The position numbers were made by a program, and so were the translations under genes. Under the pieces are notes generated by a model, which saw only the letters and a list, made by a program, of their open reading frames with translations, searched no databases and was not told the origin of the DNA. Of a stretch of DNA of 64,000 bases, positions 24,077 to 37,505 are shown piece by piece. This stretch comes from Crotophaga sulcirostris (Eukaryota > Chordata > Aves > Cuculiformes > Crotophagidae), in assembly GCA_013397455.1 (NCBI GenBank), contig VYZB01000144.1, positions 1,366,258 to 1,430,257 on the forward strand. The letters run 5' to 3'. Every line of letters begins with the position of its first letter. Within the stretch, counting starts at the first letter, position 1.

Positions 24077-24689
24077 GTCAGCTTTTCAACATTAACCGAG
24101 TCATTTTTTTTAAAATGCTGAATCTTTTTAAACTTCCTTTGGTATACAGCAGCATTTGCTTTCCATGTTTATGTAATGAGAATGTGACTGCCAAATAAAC
24201 TAGTTAAAAAAATCATATTTTTGGATTTTCAGCCTTGAATTAGTTTGTTTGTTTTCTTAAACTGTTTTCGTATGTAAAAGAAAGCAAAAAGAAGGCAAAA
24301 TACTCAGCTGAAAACCTGCTTTCTTGCAGTAAAAGATGGAGATTGTCACACTAAAGACATTTCAAAGTATCTGAGGGCTCAGGCACTTAACTTGGAATGG
24401 CAGTGTAGCAGTTAACAAGTGCAGTTTAAATTCTTACATCTTTTGCAAAGGCCTGCTATTACATTACTCTAAATGAAAACTGTGGAAGCCAGGAGAGAGT
24501 GCTTAAAAAACTGAAGTCCATGCCTGAAAAAGTGATGTATTTTGAAGATCTTTTCACACTTTTTTTTTTTTACTCTAGAAGCCATACTTCTTCAATAATT
24601 CAGGAGGAGCAAGAACCAGCAGATCTTACAGCATATTTGATGTGCCAGCAAACAGACTGGAGATTGTTTCATTTCAATTAGCCTCTTTG

Positions 24690-25300
24690 TTGCCAACAAA
24701 AGACTGACAAACACGCAGAGAGAGGGACAGGCATATGGCACTTTTACTTTCCACTTTGCTTTTCATTTGATGATAGTCTTCTTATCGCAGCCTCTCGCCG
24801 ATTCCCCCGCCTTGTGCCCGCTTCCTCCTTTACCATACTTTATCTACTATTGTTCTCCTTGTATCATCTTACTTGGGATCAAGTGATGCTTTCCAGCACA
24901 AAAATAAGAAGACATATTCTTTTTCAGCCTCTTCTGATCTCCCAGGCTAATTGGCTCAGGTGTAAACCAAGCCAGCAGGGCTGCGACTTTGATGTGACAC
25001 TTTAGAGCGGCACACCTGGTAACATCCCTGTTTGTGTGTCAAATACCAGCCGGCCTTGCCTGCTGCTCAAACCCAGCTAATAAAAACGCTAGTAATCACG
25101 TTGTATTACAAGGCTCAAATTCATGCTGTTACTTTATTGCAAGGTTGTCATTAATTTTGCAGGGTGAACCTGAAATCCGATCTGACCTGTTTTTAATAAG
25201 TGTGGGTCTGTGTGCAAGTGTGCAAGTGAGTGACAGAAAGGTGACTGCCAGCTGTTTCTTCTTTACATATGATGTTACCCTTTGCTTTGATCAATAATGC
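24690..25300. promoter_or_regulatory. Strong candidate conserved noncoding element
   Basis: This is the longest stretch in the window with balanced composition and no repeat signature. It keeps five CpGs in about 45 bp (24786-24830). Developmental words include TAATT at 24948-24952, a T-box-like AGGTGT at 24958-24963 and its inverse ACACCT at 25012-25017 (also the ZEB-type E-box CACCTG), an AATAAAAACG HOX/CDX word near 25079, and a TGACCT nuclear-receptor half site near 25186. The open frames through it (24814-25005, 25034-25297) have no recognisable domain or splice structure. Enhancer function is inferred. Confidence 0.4.
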
Positions 25301-28300
25301 TGTTTCACTTTAAAAAGAAACTCATTTTGTAAGGATGCAGAAGAGAGGCCTTCCTCCCTCCCTTGTCCCTGTGGTTTATTTGTAAAGCATAGACAATTAG
25401 GTAAAGGTCAGTCAACAGTAAGTAATATCTTCCTGCTTTGCTAGAAATTGTTGGCCTCTTTTGCTCTGCAAAGCTAGAACCGTTGTCTTACTACTGTTGT
25501 GTGTGGTGGTATTTGGTAGAATTACAAACCTAGGTAAAGCCTGGGAAAAATAATAGTAATAAATCAAAAAAACTCCAAAACAAATTCAGATCTGAAATGA
25601 AAGCGTTCCAATCCTTCTGAGTCACAAGCACACTTGAACTCCAGACTAGTACAGATGTAAAAATGTAATTATATTTGCATATAATATTTATAAACCCATA
25701 AATATATATGCACAGATGCATATTTGAGTTATAAAATACTAAATATTTTCATTTCTTGTTGTGAGGAAAATGTTAATTCTTTCAAAAACTCTGTGTAACT
25801 GTGACCATAAATACCTTCAATATTTAACTAAACTGTTATCAACAATGAATCAGCCAGTAGTGGTAGTGGTGAGTTAAGAATGCAGGATAACAATAAGATT
25901 TTGTTGTTGGATACAGTATTTTTATCAATTTACTTCCTTGTGGTCACAGTGGGGAAATGCTGAGAATATGAGACACATCATACAGAAGCTAAGAAGTAGG
26001 AGAACCTGGAATAAGGTAAGTGCTTAAGTAATTAACAAAATAGATTACTGGTCTTTTGAAATTTAATAAAAATGATAACTGGTTTCTGGAGATACTTGGA
26101 AAAAAAAAATCTAAAATCACCAAATAAAAAATTAAAGGGAAAATATCATTGAAGGTGGAGAAAATATGGCTCAAAGTTCCTTTCATTTTTTTCCTTTTCT
26201 TTCTTTTTCTTCTTCCCCCAGATCCATGGAACACAGATTTTGAGCTTTGTGTTTACAGCATGGAGAGGAGTCCTTAGAAGAATATTGGAAATTAGCAGCT
26301 CTAAAGTGAACTCATCAGCATCACAAAGTGAGTCATTTAGTGCTCTGTCTGCACTGCAGGCACTCTGTTGTCTGTAATGACTAATAAACCCTAGACAGAT
26401 CTTCCCATAACAGAGGTGCTTTGTACTGTCATAAGTAAGTTCCTGTAAGATAAAATTCACTATGCTTACAGAGGAGAGGTGTAAATACCCACAGTATGAC
26501 TTATTTAAATATGAAGATAAATGGTTCGTGTGAAGAATTATTTTTGTAAAAATTTTTGAAGTGTCACAAACAGTAACTTACTGTTAGGCTCAAATGTATT
26601 TAATGCGATATTGAATTGTCTATGAGAATAGGCTGAAAAATGCATTTATGGTGCATATGGAGAAAGAAACTAAAAAGAACCCCTCAGATATTGTCAGTAA
26701 AAACAGAGAGAAGGTGAGGTAAAAATACTTTTGATTACCTTTATGTCATCAATACATACATCAATACTTTTTTTACATCACACATGGATACTTTTTACAT
26801 CGATGATGCAAAAAGTGCAAGATCAAAGCAATCCATCTGATCAAAAAATAGTCCAAAGTTTATGTAAATATATAGCTAGCCAAAAGCAGAAACATGAAAA
26901 ACACGCAATAAGGAGGCGAAAACGATTTAGCAGAGTTTGGAATTGTATGTTCAGAGGCCTTTGTTGCCTGTCCATTTCATGTGACTTAATGTGCAACATT
27001 ACATCCCTTTCTGACCACTTCACTGTTAGAAATAGGATGAGAAATTGGAGGTAACTCAAAGGAAGTTTGAAGTTAAAAAAAAATCAACTGGTAGATAGAA
27101 GTGACTGGTAGGGCAGATTTACATGTCAGAAGATAATGTCTTTATTGCAATAAAACTTAGGGGGTTGCATTTGTTTCCTCTGTTGACTTCAGTAAGAACA
27201 TTAATAGACTCTCAGAGAAACACCCATGAATTGGTGGCAGGCAAAGATCAGAAAAGCAGTCATAATTGAGGAAAATTTTGAGGAAGTGAGAGAAAAACAT
27301 GAACTATTATTGCAGAAAATGAGATAAAATTTGAATACAAGCAAAATATTTCCCTGTAGTTTGGCTTTCACAACAGTGGAAATGTCTTCATCTACACTTT
27401 TAAGCCTGCATGGAACAACCCAATACACCCAACCCAGTGATGAAGAAGGAAAAGTGGAACACAATTTCTGTCCTACTTTCCTGACTCCAAATGTCTGGGA
27501 CAACAGAAGTCAATCTTACTCCTTTCTATCCTTTTAGAAAACTTCTGTGTCCTATTTTTAATCCCCATCTTGGAAATTGCTTGAGAAACTTTTTCTTATC
27601 TGTCTCCCCAAGTCAGAAGTGGAGTGTGCCCTCCCTTGCATAAACAGGCTCTCAAAGTTCTCTTGAAATACCAGGTCATATTGGGAGTGGAAATCTGAGA
27701 AGAGATACCTAGTTAGATTAGTAATAAAAGGCAGTTGAAAATCACATTACTGTTCTCTACTGCAACAAGTTATAAAGTATGTTTTATTGTGTTTGTTATT
27801 GTTGCTAATTAATGGAAATGTAAAAACATATCTTTATACCCCTACTCTGTATCTCCATGCACAAGGCTGTAAAAGTCTCTTCTATTTTTTTTTGTGTCCT
27901 ACCCTTGCAGATCTGTAGGACTATATTGCATTTAAGGCAAGTTGTGAAGTTGGCATTAGCTCTCATGGCAGTCAGAATCAAATTCTTCAGGAAGACACCA
28001 CATGTTAACTTTCTATGGTAAACAAGTTTTACTTAGTTTAATAATGAGAAAAAAATAATTTCTTAATATCTTTCTTTCAATTTTCAAATTGATGGCAGAA
28101 GTCAAGTTAGTCGTAGATATCATAAATTTGAACTGAAATGTTTTTTGTTCTTCTGATTAATTTCTATTTTCTACTGCTTAAAGGAAAAATATTTAAAATA
28201 TGACAATTCTGCCTGTATTTTGCAAGTTCTTTATTGCCTTCACCTTTTTAAAATTTTTTTTTGACTGTTTTATTTTTTAAAGACATAGATGCTTAAAAGT

Positions 28301-28559
28301 TCTAATTTTCTTTTCTTGGTGAGAATGACTACAGATGTTGAAGTGACCATAGAAAGGTTTTACCACTGCGACGATCAGACTTTCTGCATATTTTTTCCCC
28401 ATTTCTGTTACGCTCCTTTAAATGACTGGGTCAAGTGCAACCCTACGGAGGAAGGAAGAGACTCCATCTTCCTTTAGAGAACAAGTGAGCATGTTGGGGC
28501 AGAAAGGTTTGGAAACCTCAGGGTGTGGTGGAAATAGCATAAAACTGGGAGTGTACAGC

Positions 28560-28690
28560 TCCTGCAGAGTGACTGAGAGACCACAGGAAAGAGAAAGGAT
28601 CAAATAAGTAGGCTTCTGACGTCATGAAAATAATGTGACAGGGCCCAGAGAGGACAACAGCAGAGCTTGCTGTGACTCAGAAAAACTATG
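28560..28690. promoter_or_regulatory. CRE/AP-1/RUNX motif cluster
   Basis: A perfect CRE TGACGTCA lies at 28617-28624 and a perfect AP-1 word TGACTCA at 28673-28679. A RUNX-type ACCACA lies at about 28580-28585. A retained CpG in the CRE is notable in CpG-poor DNA. An activity-inducible enhancer is a reasonable hypothesis, nothing more. Confidence 0.3.
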
Positions 28691-29860
28691 AATTGCTTGC
28701 CTAGGAGAGAGGTACAATGGGCAGGCAGACAGCTGATTGTTGAAATAATTTTCATTCCCATCCTGTCTTCCCTGGTTGCTTTGAGTTCACTCAAAAAAAT
28801 GTTTCTTGCATTTGTTATGAATATTATGATTAATAGAGTCACTAACGGAAGCTTTGGAAGCCTTTTGGTCTCTTTTTGGAGAGTGATGTAAGGTAGATCC
28901 GCCTCAAGATTTCAGTTAATTCAAAGTCATGCCACAGAAATATGGCAAACTATGTATGGATGGTAGAGAAAAATGAGTAACCTACCTAGGCTCAATATGA
29001 AGATCAGTTTCTACTAAAAACAGTGTTATGTTTTAATCTGATTTGTCTTGTGCAGCTCTTGAATATTCAGATGAATCATGAGTTAGATTTCTGGTCTCCC
29101 CAAGATTTATGAAGAATCCTTAGAAATCAAGCAAAGGAGGGAGATGACCTTACCCGGGGACAAGCAGAGTAGCTACTGTTAGTTTTGATGCTAAATAACT
29201 TCTTATTTGAGTGTAATCTCAGTTTATTCAACATCTAGCAGCATGTCTTTTAAAACAAAACAGGTAGTGCTAGTCAATTTATTAGCTACTCCTTTGCTAT
29301 TTATATGGTCTGATGACCAATGTGGCTGTGCTTGGGATTTCTCTTAAGAATGCAGTGGGTTTTTTGTAATACAACAGTTCTACCTTTCTCTTGCTTATGG
29401 AACAATCTTGCACAGTCTTTGAACCCTTTAATGACTGTAACTAAGCTGTGCATTGGCTAATCTGTCCCATCATGTATTATTTTATCATTCTTTTGATTCT
29501 CAGGGAATAATTCTGCCTCCGACACTATGAGCATCATAATATATTTTATAACTTGTTTATAATTATCAGCTGCTGTTAGAAGTACATTGAATAAAGAAGA
29601 TGATGCTTCTTTACAGTATAAAATGTGATTGAAATCCAGGTTTCTTTTTGGTATTTCATATTACTGGCATTCTGGTATAGCCTCCTATGCATTCTAACCC
29701 TCAAGCTTTAGTATTTTATACTCAACTAATATGAAATTATTTCTCTCCTTTTTTTTCCCTATCCATCACTATTTTCATTCTTAATCCGAAAAGTATCTTT
29801 GCATTTAGTATTTTCCATGATAAGGATTTCTGTTATTTGGCATTTACTGTTTTCCATAAT

Positions 29861-30073
29861 GGATTGAGAGTAGCCCTGAAGAGAAGGACTTGGGGGTTCT
29901 TGTAGGTGAGAAGCACAACATGAGTTGTCAATGCGTGTTTGCAGCCCAGAAGGCCAGCTGTATCCTGGGTTGCATCCAAAGACGTGTGACCAGCAGGTAG
30001 AGGGAGTTGGAACTGGATGATCTCAAAGGTGCCTTACTATCCAAACCATTCTATGATTTTTTTAATTCTATGA
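29861..30073 (+). mobile_element. CR1 LINE copy 3, minimal internally deleted
   Basis: The left part (29861 to about 30003) matches the CR1 RT segment that encodes the EKDLGVL...MS.QC...A.KA..ILGCI.R...SR stretch. The right part (about 30004-30073) is the terminal 3'UTR with a CTATGATT-type end. Everything between them, several hundred bp of C-terminal coding sequence and 3'UTR, is missing at a junction near 30000-30007, where both sides share a GAGGGAG/GGTTGG-like word. The copy is only about 213 bp long and codes for nothing. Confidence 0.9.
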
Positions 30074-32870
30074 ATTTGTGGAAATTCACCCCATCTCTTT
30101 GAAAAAGTAATTGTTTATCTTCTACTTATCCAAAAATTGAGGTAGGTAAAGCTGTGACACAGTGCTGTGTTAGTCAGAGAACCTGGGAAATTTCCCAGAC
30201 CCATAGTTTTCCTTTGGTATGCTCTTTTTTTTGGGCCTTTTGATTTCTTATTTTACATTTTGCTACTGTGTTTGAGTGACTCAGTGTGTACTTTGGATTA
30301 TTTTTCCACGTGTCTTACTTTTCTGAAGATATTTATGCTGGTTTGTTTCTTCTTTATATTTAAGAAGTCAGTTTGTATTTCCTACTTTCAGAAAGTCCTT
30401 GTTATCACCGAGTTCCTTCTCTACCCTAAAGCAAACTGCAACAAGTCATGAGACATTTGTTCCGTTTGCTCTCCAAAGTAGATTCTTACTTGTGGTTCTG
30501 TTTGTAGAAGGGATTCAAAGGTTTGCAGACACATTAACTCCTTAGGATTTGACAGCTTTTTTCCTTGGTTTTCATGATCACATCTTCCATTTTATCAGAA
30601 CTCTCTAGTTCTATCCTTCCACCCTCACATCTTTAATTTAAAATATAAATCTGCTGCTACTTGCTTGGTTTAAGTCAGTTTTTTCTCTGTACTAAATTTC
30701 TCTAAGTTGACTTAAATTTTATGAAATTTTATCTTTTTAGAGGTTAATTCAAACCAGCTTCTCCTCTTTTCTATTTTATATGCTATTACCCACTCTGATA
30801 GCTGGCTGTAGATGGCTCTGTATCCATTACAATATTCTAGTGTATTCACTTCTTTCATACTAACTCAGATTAGAATTTTTTTTAAATTAAAGCTAAAATT
30901 TTTCAATAACAAATATTTTTGTTAAAAAATAATCCTATTTCCTGTAACTCAACCAAAGACAGTTCATGTTGTCCTTTCCTGGTTACTCAGAGTTTTCTGT
31001 CAATGCTTCACCTTTACTGGAGTTTTCATTTTGTATATTTTTTTTCATTTTCAACACATTTCTTTTTCCTTCCACATTTCCTGCAGATTCAATACTACTA
31101 TTACTGTCTTGCAAATTAAGGCCTTGAAGATCACAATGGCCTTTTTTTAATTCTGGTTCAACCATACTGCATCTGAAGAAACTCTGTGAAGCACTTTAAC
31201 ACTGTAATTCCACTACGTCTTTACTTTAATGCATGATAAGGCAGAGCATACAGCTATCCATGAATGCTATCTCTTCAGAGTTTAGCAAAACACTGTGAAT
31301 TTTCTGTATTTTCCAATTCCATTCACATGCATGCATTTTGTTGAGTGACTTAGCCATTACTAAAGTGCTAAGATCTTGAGCTACTCAAACTGAAATGTAT
31401 CTTATCTTGTCCTGATACAATTAATTACAAATGCATTAACATAAGAGGAGTTATGTTTTTCTGACCTTCTGTAAGGTCATTAAGGCTGATTTTCATTTTC
31501 TAGTTCATTGTTCCTGGTCACTTTACCATATTAACTTGTTCCAAATATTCAAGTTCAAAGACCATTGTGAGGATAGTCCTGAAATAACTTTGTGGTATCA
31601 TGATTCTTTCCTTTTCCAGGTCATTAGAATACAAACAAACAGTGCTGATCTTTAGGCAGGATACTGAGGCATCTTGATTTCACTCTTTTCCCACTGTGAA
31701 ACTTTCCATTTACCCCTTCTGTTCTTGTCAGTGCTGCTACTTGTTGCAATGCTGTCTTTAGCAAGAGGACTTTTCCCAAAGGTTTGTGAAGATTCTTACA
31801 CACTGCTTTAGGCAATACTCATTTATCCATTTCTTTGTCAATACTTTCAAGCAATCTTAATGCATTTTTGTACCCCTGCTTGTACCTCTCCTCATACACA
31901 CATGTTCTATATTAAGTCATGCCTTACTTTGCTCAGCTACTTCCTAACCCTGGTTTCAGGCAATTACCTTCACAAATAGACCGTTTCAACTCTCTTTATG
32001 CTGGGCTCCTCTTTTGTTTTCACCTGGCCTTCCCTGACCTGATCTCAGTGAGGTCAAGAGCTGTTCTGAAATCCCATTAATCCCAGCCAAGATTACACCA
32101 CATCTGGCCATCAGTATTGGGTTAGCTGCTGTCTTCAAATGTTGCATGATCGGCTGCTTCTGTAAAGTACCACAGAAAATCTTGTATATTAAGGAGTCTG
32201 GAAAACCTAAAGAGCACATGGGCTAAGACACAAGCATTTGCAAAGGTTCATGAATGTCAAACACTTTTTTCCCACAACTTGACTTCTTTTTAATATCCCT
32301 TCCCTCATGAATACATTGAAATAACATGATTTTTTGAAAACATAACTTGGAGTAAAAGATTACAGCAATCAAGGTTTTTTGACAAGCCCATTATGAATTC
32401 CTCAGGCTTAAAATACTTAGGCATAAACTTGAAGAGAATGAACTAAAATCTTCAAGAAAATAAATATGCAGTTTGGACACTGAGACTATTGTAATTCTGT
32501 CTTTTAGTGAGTTCATAAAGTTGTTAATTTTAAAGACATGTCAGATTATTTTCCTTTTTATTTTTTCCTATTTTTTTCATGGGCCCCCAACTGGAACAAA
32601 AACAAGGGAGTCATTCAAAAAACTTCTTATTATCGGTGGGTGTTAAACCAATTTGCCTGGTGATATCAGAAATAAAAGGACCATACTGAATACGTTTCTA
32701 AGAATTGGGAGGAAAAAACAACATTGTGTTTCAGAGCCTTTCACCAATACAAAAAATGCATTAAATCTGCTGACAATATCAAGTCAGTATTTACTGCAAG
32801 TGATTTTTTTGATGGCTCTAGTATTACAGAAGGTCATTTGGATCAGCTAAGTTGTCCATTAGCGTCACTA

Positions 32871-32896
32871 GCTCCCATCTGATATTATCTGGGAGC
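32871..32896. repeat. Short perfect hairpin
   Basis: GCTCCCA at 32871-32877 pairs with TGGGAGC at 32890-32896 across a 12-nt loop. Too short for a microRNA precursor by itself. Confidence 0.5.
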
Positions 32897-33409
32897 AGCA
32901 CTTAAAATGACAGTAAAAGAGGACGAAGTGTGCAGTAACTGTTGCCCCTTCCTACTTCCAGCTTCCAGAGGAAAGTCAAGCTGATGCATTTAATAGCCCT
33001 TGATGAACCTCTTTTCTCATGAAGTTGTCTAATTTAACTTGCATGGACTTTTGAAATGTAAAACATCCTGTATCAGTAAGCTTCAGGTTTGTAGGGCAGA
33101 GGTCATTTCCTTTTTTTAACTATATGTTAAACTCCTTGGAAGATACAATTGGGGGAGTGGTTAAGATATGTTTCTGAATGAAGAGGCTTTTACTCTCTCT
33201 GAGTCAGGCAAAGATAAACTTATGTTCCAAGTTAAAAAGCAACTTAAAGGAAACCTTTTAGAACCCACAGATACGAGAAGAGGAGGAGATTGCCACCAGG
33301 TAGACCAGGAGATTGAGAGAGGCTGTGCAAAAAATCACATCTTGATTCCCATTTTTTTTCCCCTTTTGTATCATCCTCAGAAAAGTTGTGATAAAACCAA
33401 TCTTTTTAC

Positions 33410-33710
33410 ATTGTTACTTAAAATTTGCTGCACTGTGGTTGGGACTTTTATTTTTTCAAATTCCCGTAACTGCACCTGGGAAGAAAACAATCAGCTCTGT
33501 TCTGCCTTGGCTTGTTTATCATTATGGAAGTTTCATGGCCGCAGAACAATTCACTGAGTGTTCTGTTTATAATTTATTTCTCATTTGGCCTCATTCTAGT
33601 TTTAATTTGGATTGGTGGGTGTGATGTGTTTGGGGAGCTGTTTGTGTGGATCCTAAAAGATCCCCTTTCCAAAAGCCTTTCTCATAATCAGTAGAAGTTA
33701 TAGTTTGCTA
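33410..33710. promoter_or_regulatory. Candidate conserved noncoding block
   Basis: Non-repetitive sequence with a RUNX word TGTGGTT (33434-33440), two forkhead-like TGTTTAT words (33513-33519 and 33564-33570), a SOX-like GAACAAT (33544-33550) and an E-box-like CACCTG (about 33473). Mixed factor words in a compact block suggest an enhancer; no direct proof. Confidence 0.3.
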
Positions 33711-35329
33711 AAATGCCTGCCTAGCTTTCTTGCTGAAATGGATATATTTCACAAAGCTTTGTTTTCTAACAAGTATGGAGCACCAATTACTTTTCTTTCT
33801 GTCTGCGCACTGATCTTTCACTTTCCTGCCATGCACAACACATCCTGATAAGGAATCTCCCATTGAATTACTTTTATACCAGTGAAATACAAAAGACTTT
33901 GTAAGGAAAGGAGTGGGAAGGAATGGTAGGCTTGAATAAAAAGTAGTCATGGCCTATGCATTGTTTAGAAAAATGGGTGCTTAAATAAGTGAGTTATTTG
34001 TTGGCAATAGGAAACAGCTAACTTCACCAGATTCTCTGCTTGTTCTTAACAAAAAACATCAATGAAGTGTCCTTTCTCACTTCCCAGAGAAGAAGAAAGA
34101 GGTGGAAAGATCAAGCAGGTCACATTTACCACAGAAAGTGCCCATGGCTAGCACATATTGGCAAGTGTTACTTGCAGCTTGAGCCAGTGACATGAGAGGT
34201 GGCAGGGGCTTTGCCTGTATGTGACAACAGAGCGATGGAGTTAACAACTTGTACAGCCAACGAGATGGTAAACGTTGATTCCGTTACATTTCATAGAGGG
34301 CAAAAGATGGTCAGATGGATCAGGGAACATGAGTCCAAAGCCAGGCCCATAGATAACCCAGCAGGTTATGAACGTCTTCCTGCCTTCTCTCCATCTGGAC
34401 ATGGGAAAGCTCCAGTGTCCTGTTTCCCAGTCTTATGCTGCAAGCACTGCTTCTGATCTTTCAGTATGGACTCCAAATTTTCTGTTGCTTTCCAGAGTTC
34501 ATGTTGAAAGTACCTTTGCTACCCATAGGTACAGGCATCTTACCGTTGGCCCCACAGATAGGAGCAAAGCACCAAGTGATATGGAGTTAGAAACAAGTTT
34601 GGCAGATGCAGATGCATTATTCCCTGGCACTTTTGGTTCATAGAATCACAAAATTGTTTAAGTGCATCATGTTTACTCTGAGAGTTCTGAGGAAACGTGG
34701 TAGTATTCTAGTCTCTGATTTACTGCTAAAATGAATTAATTTTGTATTTTTATTTATGCTTTTAAATTCTTGTCTTTGTAATTAAATCCTCACCATCCTA
34801 GATTTCTTGCTTAAAGTAGCATGCTGTTGGTTTTTTTACGGGTCTTCTACTCTTGGGAGTTATATGTATGTCTCACAAAACCATCTACAGGTTTAATAAA
34901 TCCCTTCTCTACTAAATCTGATAATCTGATGGGTTCATTTTTTCTGCCTTTACTATGAGGGACTGTCATAATCAACTGGGATTTTAGTAATGGCATCACA
35001 GATACAATTTGGACAGGTGCAATGTGCCAATTAAAACGTAAACAAACACAAAATGCTTAGATTCACTCCAGCAGTTTAATTTTTTTCTCAATCCTAAAGT
35101 CAATTTGCAATTAATTTAATACTAAAGTAGAAATGACAGATGATCTAATTGTTAGTGTGGTACAAGTTTAGAAAGACATTAGAGTACCATTCTGGAGAAC
35201 TGTTGCACATAATTGCTCAGGTGTTCTGAACACATTTCATTCTCCCTGCTGTGCAAGGACTTCTGTTCCTGGATATTTTTTCAATGGTTCCCCCAGAAGT
35301 GGGATTAAAAGTAGAAACTTAATGATAAT

Positions 35330-35590
35330 GAATTGAATTGTTCACATCTAAAGGGGACTGATTGGCAGGATGCCGGAGACAAAGAGTTCCCTGACGATTG
35401 TTAAAAAAACAAAAGTAATTGGATTACACAAAGAAAATAAGATAAATATTCATTAAAATTACAGTAACAGACTGTGATTAATGAGCATATACAAGTGCAA
35501 GCAGCACATATTCTTTAGACCCTGCAAGGCCTACATCCAGTGGTATAATTAATAATTTTTAATTGTTTAGGAAGTAATTGTTATGCACTT
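35330..35590. promoter_or_regulatory. Candidate homeodomain-rich noncoding block
   Basis: Contains AGTAATTGGATTA (about 35414-35426), joining a TAATT core and an OTX-type GGATTA. TGATTAATGAG lies near 35475 and retained CpGs near 35373 and 35394. It has no repeat signature. Function inferred from motif content only. Confidence 0.28.
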
Positions 35591-37258
35591 TCCAGTTCAA
35601 AATATTTGAACCAGTTTTCCCTAACCTGATTTTATCTGTGACTACTATGGAGTTGTAAAAGATATTGCAATTGGTAATGAAGTTCAGACTGCCCCTTTTT
35701 GACTGTGAAATTTGAGTTTATGTGGTTCTGCTTAGGAAAGTCTTCATGGAACTTAAATAACTAGCCATATAGGAAAGTATCATGTATTTGTTCTTCTTAA
35801 CATAGCAAAAAAAAGTTTCATGTTTGAATGTCAAAATGTTTTAAGCTGGTCAAAGCAGATATCTTTGTATATTAGGTAGAAATTTTAGCTGTGCTGGTTA
35901 CATGAACTTGTTCACAAAGTTTGGTAAGTGAGTCAAAATACTCCAATGGGCTGGATATAAAATCAACCACAAGTGTAGGTTTGAGTTTTGCTTAAGGACT
36001 TAGAGGACTGCTAGTTTTTGAAAGGTCTCAAGATGCTTTGATTGCTATGGCAGCTGTAGATGCAGGCCTAAACCATAAACTGGATGTGAGAAGCAAGCAG
36101 ACAACTCTCTGTCTGTCCTTTGGTTCCAAAATCCTTAACAATATGCTTCAAGAGTTCCCAAATGAGAGCAAGAGAGCAATTGGTGTCTAGATATCTACAA
36201 CATTCAGAAACTATGACACTTTTGAGGATTTTTAAGTTCTGTGTCCTTCATAAGCTTTCTGCCTCAATGACTGCTTAGCAGGCTGTCTACAGGATGCTAT
36301 ACTGACGTGTTTGGGTGCAAAAGAGCCCTGCAGGATTTTGGAAGTATTTCTAAATAGACTGGGAGCGCTGGTAGGTGAAAGCTGTGAATCTGGGGAGAAA
36401 AACAAAAAAGAGTGCTTGCAAATTTCAAGTCTCTGCTGGAGAAACTCTGGAGAGCTCCTTTTCCTGGAGCCCTTGGGAAACTTGCCAAGATTACTAGGTC
36501 ATGCTGTTTACTGATGCACTCCTCACTGTCCACAGTGATCTCTTTCAGCAACCACAGCAAAAGACTGTCAAGTCTTCTAGCTGCTAGGAGCACTAGCTGT
36601 GTTTCAGTTACTTTATTTTAGTGCACGCATTAAAGCAGTGGGAATTTTGCAAGCGCTCTTCCTAAATATTGTAGCCCTGGCTGACCAAAATCAATGATGA
36701 GCATCAATACCAACACTGTCATAACTCAATGTCACCAATAATATTGTTCCTTAAGGTTGCATTTCATAGAGTTTTCATCCCTGTTGCCAATGTAGAACTA
36801 CTGTACTCATATTGTTACTCAACATGTATGCCTGATAGGGATTTTGAAAGCCTGTTTGAAAACATTTGCCTTTTTTCTAATGTTCACGTAAGAATACAAC
36901 TATATTGGCAGAAAGCAACGGGTGATTCATAGGATGCTGATGTATGTTGCACAGGGTGAGTGATAAAGGACCGCACACCAGCCTGTTTCCTTCTGCAATG
37001 CCTTCTCTTCCTGACATATATGGCTGACCTGAGCATTCAAGGCCACAGACACACTCTTGCCAGAAGATACCATATTATAAAACGGCGCTTCTGATATCCA
37101 GTGCTGTGACCCAAGAAGAAAATGTGTGGTACTCTTTTTAGTAAGTCTTTACCTTAAAAGATGGTTGTTCCTGGTATCAGTGGCAAGTGCTCAGAGCTGT
37201 TTTTGTTCAGTGCTCCCTAAGCAAGCTATAAACTTCAGTGCTCATAGTAGTACAAAAT

Positions 37259-37295
37259 TTTCTTTTTTTTTTTCTTTTCTTTTTTTTTTTTTTTA
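37259..37295. repeat. T-rich tract
   Basis: A run of T interrupted by a few C residues over about 37 bp. It could be the complement of a poly(A) tail, but no processed copy is recognisable on either side. Confidence 0.8.
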
Positions 37296-37505
37296 ATGGA
37301 AACTCCTTCAAAACTTATCCACTCGAAAGTGCTGTCCTCTCACTTCTGCATACAACTTTTGTCATATTTGAAAAAATAGCTTTGTACGCACATTGTATAA
37401 TGAAGAGACTGATGCCCTTCCATCCTCTCTCTTATGTAACTCAAAATGACAAGTATCAAGCACAGATATGTCAATCCCTCTTACATTATGGTCAGGAGGA
37501 ATGAG

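Larger units (their letters stand above)
24029..29860. other. Unique noncoding stretch between CR1 copies 2 and 3
   Basis: No gene or large repeat recognised. It includes the candidate regulatory blocks at 24.7-25.3 kb and 28.56-28.69 kb. The remainder is AT-rich DNA with poly-T and poly-A runs (for example about 24560-24571 and 26101-26109) and short meaningless open frames. Confidence 0.55.

Noticed and set aside
32871..32896. Possible microRNA hairpin
   Set aside because: The stem is only 7 bp and flanking bases do not extend the pairing to precursor length.
33168..33557. 129-codon plus-strand open frame
   Set aside because: Composition is unlike a protein domain, it overlaps another open frame in the same region, and there is no splice or start context. 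It coincides with a likely noncoding regulatory block.
34638..34662. CR1-tail-like word (TCATAGAATCACAAAATTG)
   Set aside because: About 20 bp of similarity without adjoining 3'UTR; chance or a relic too small to support.
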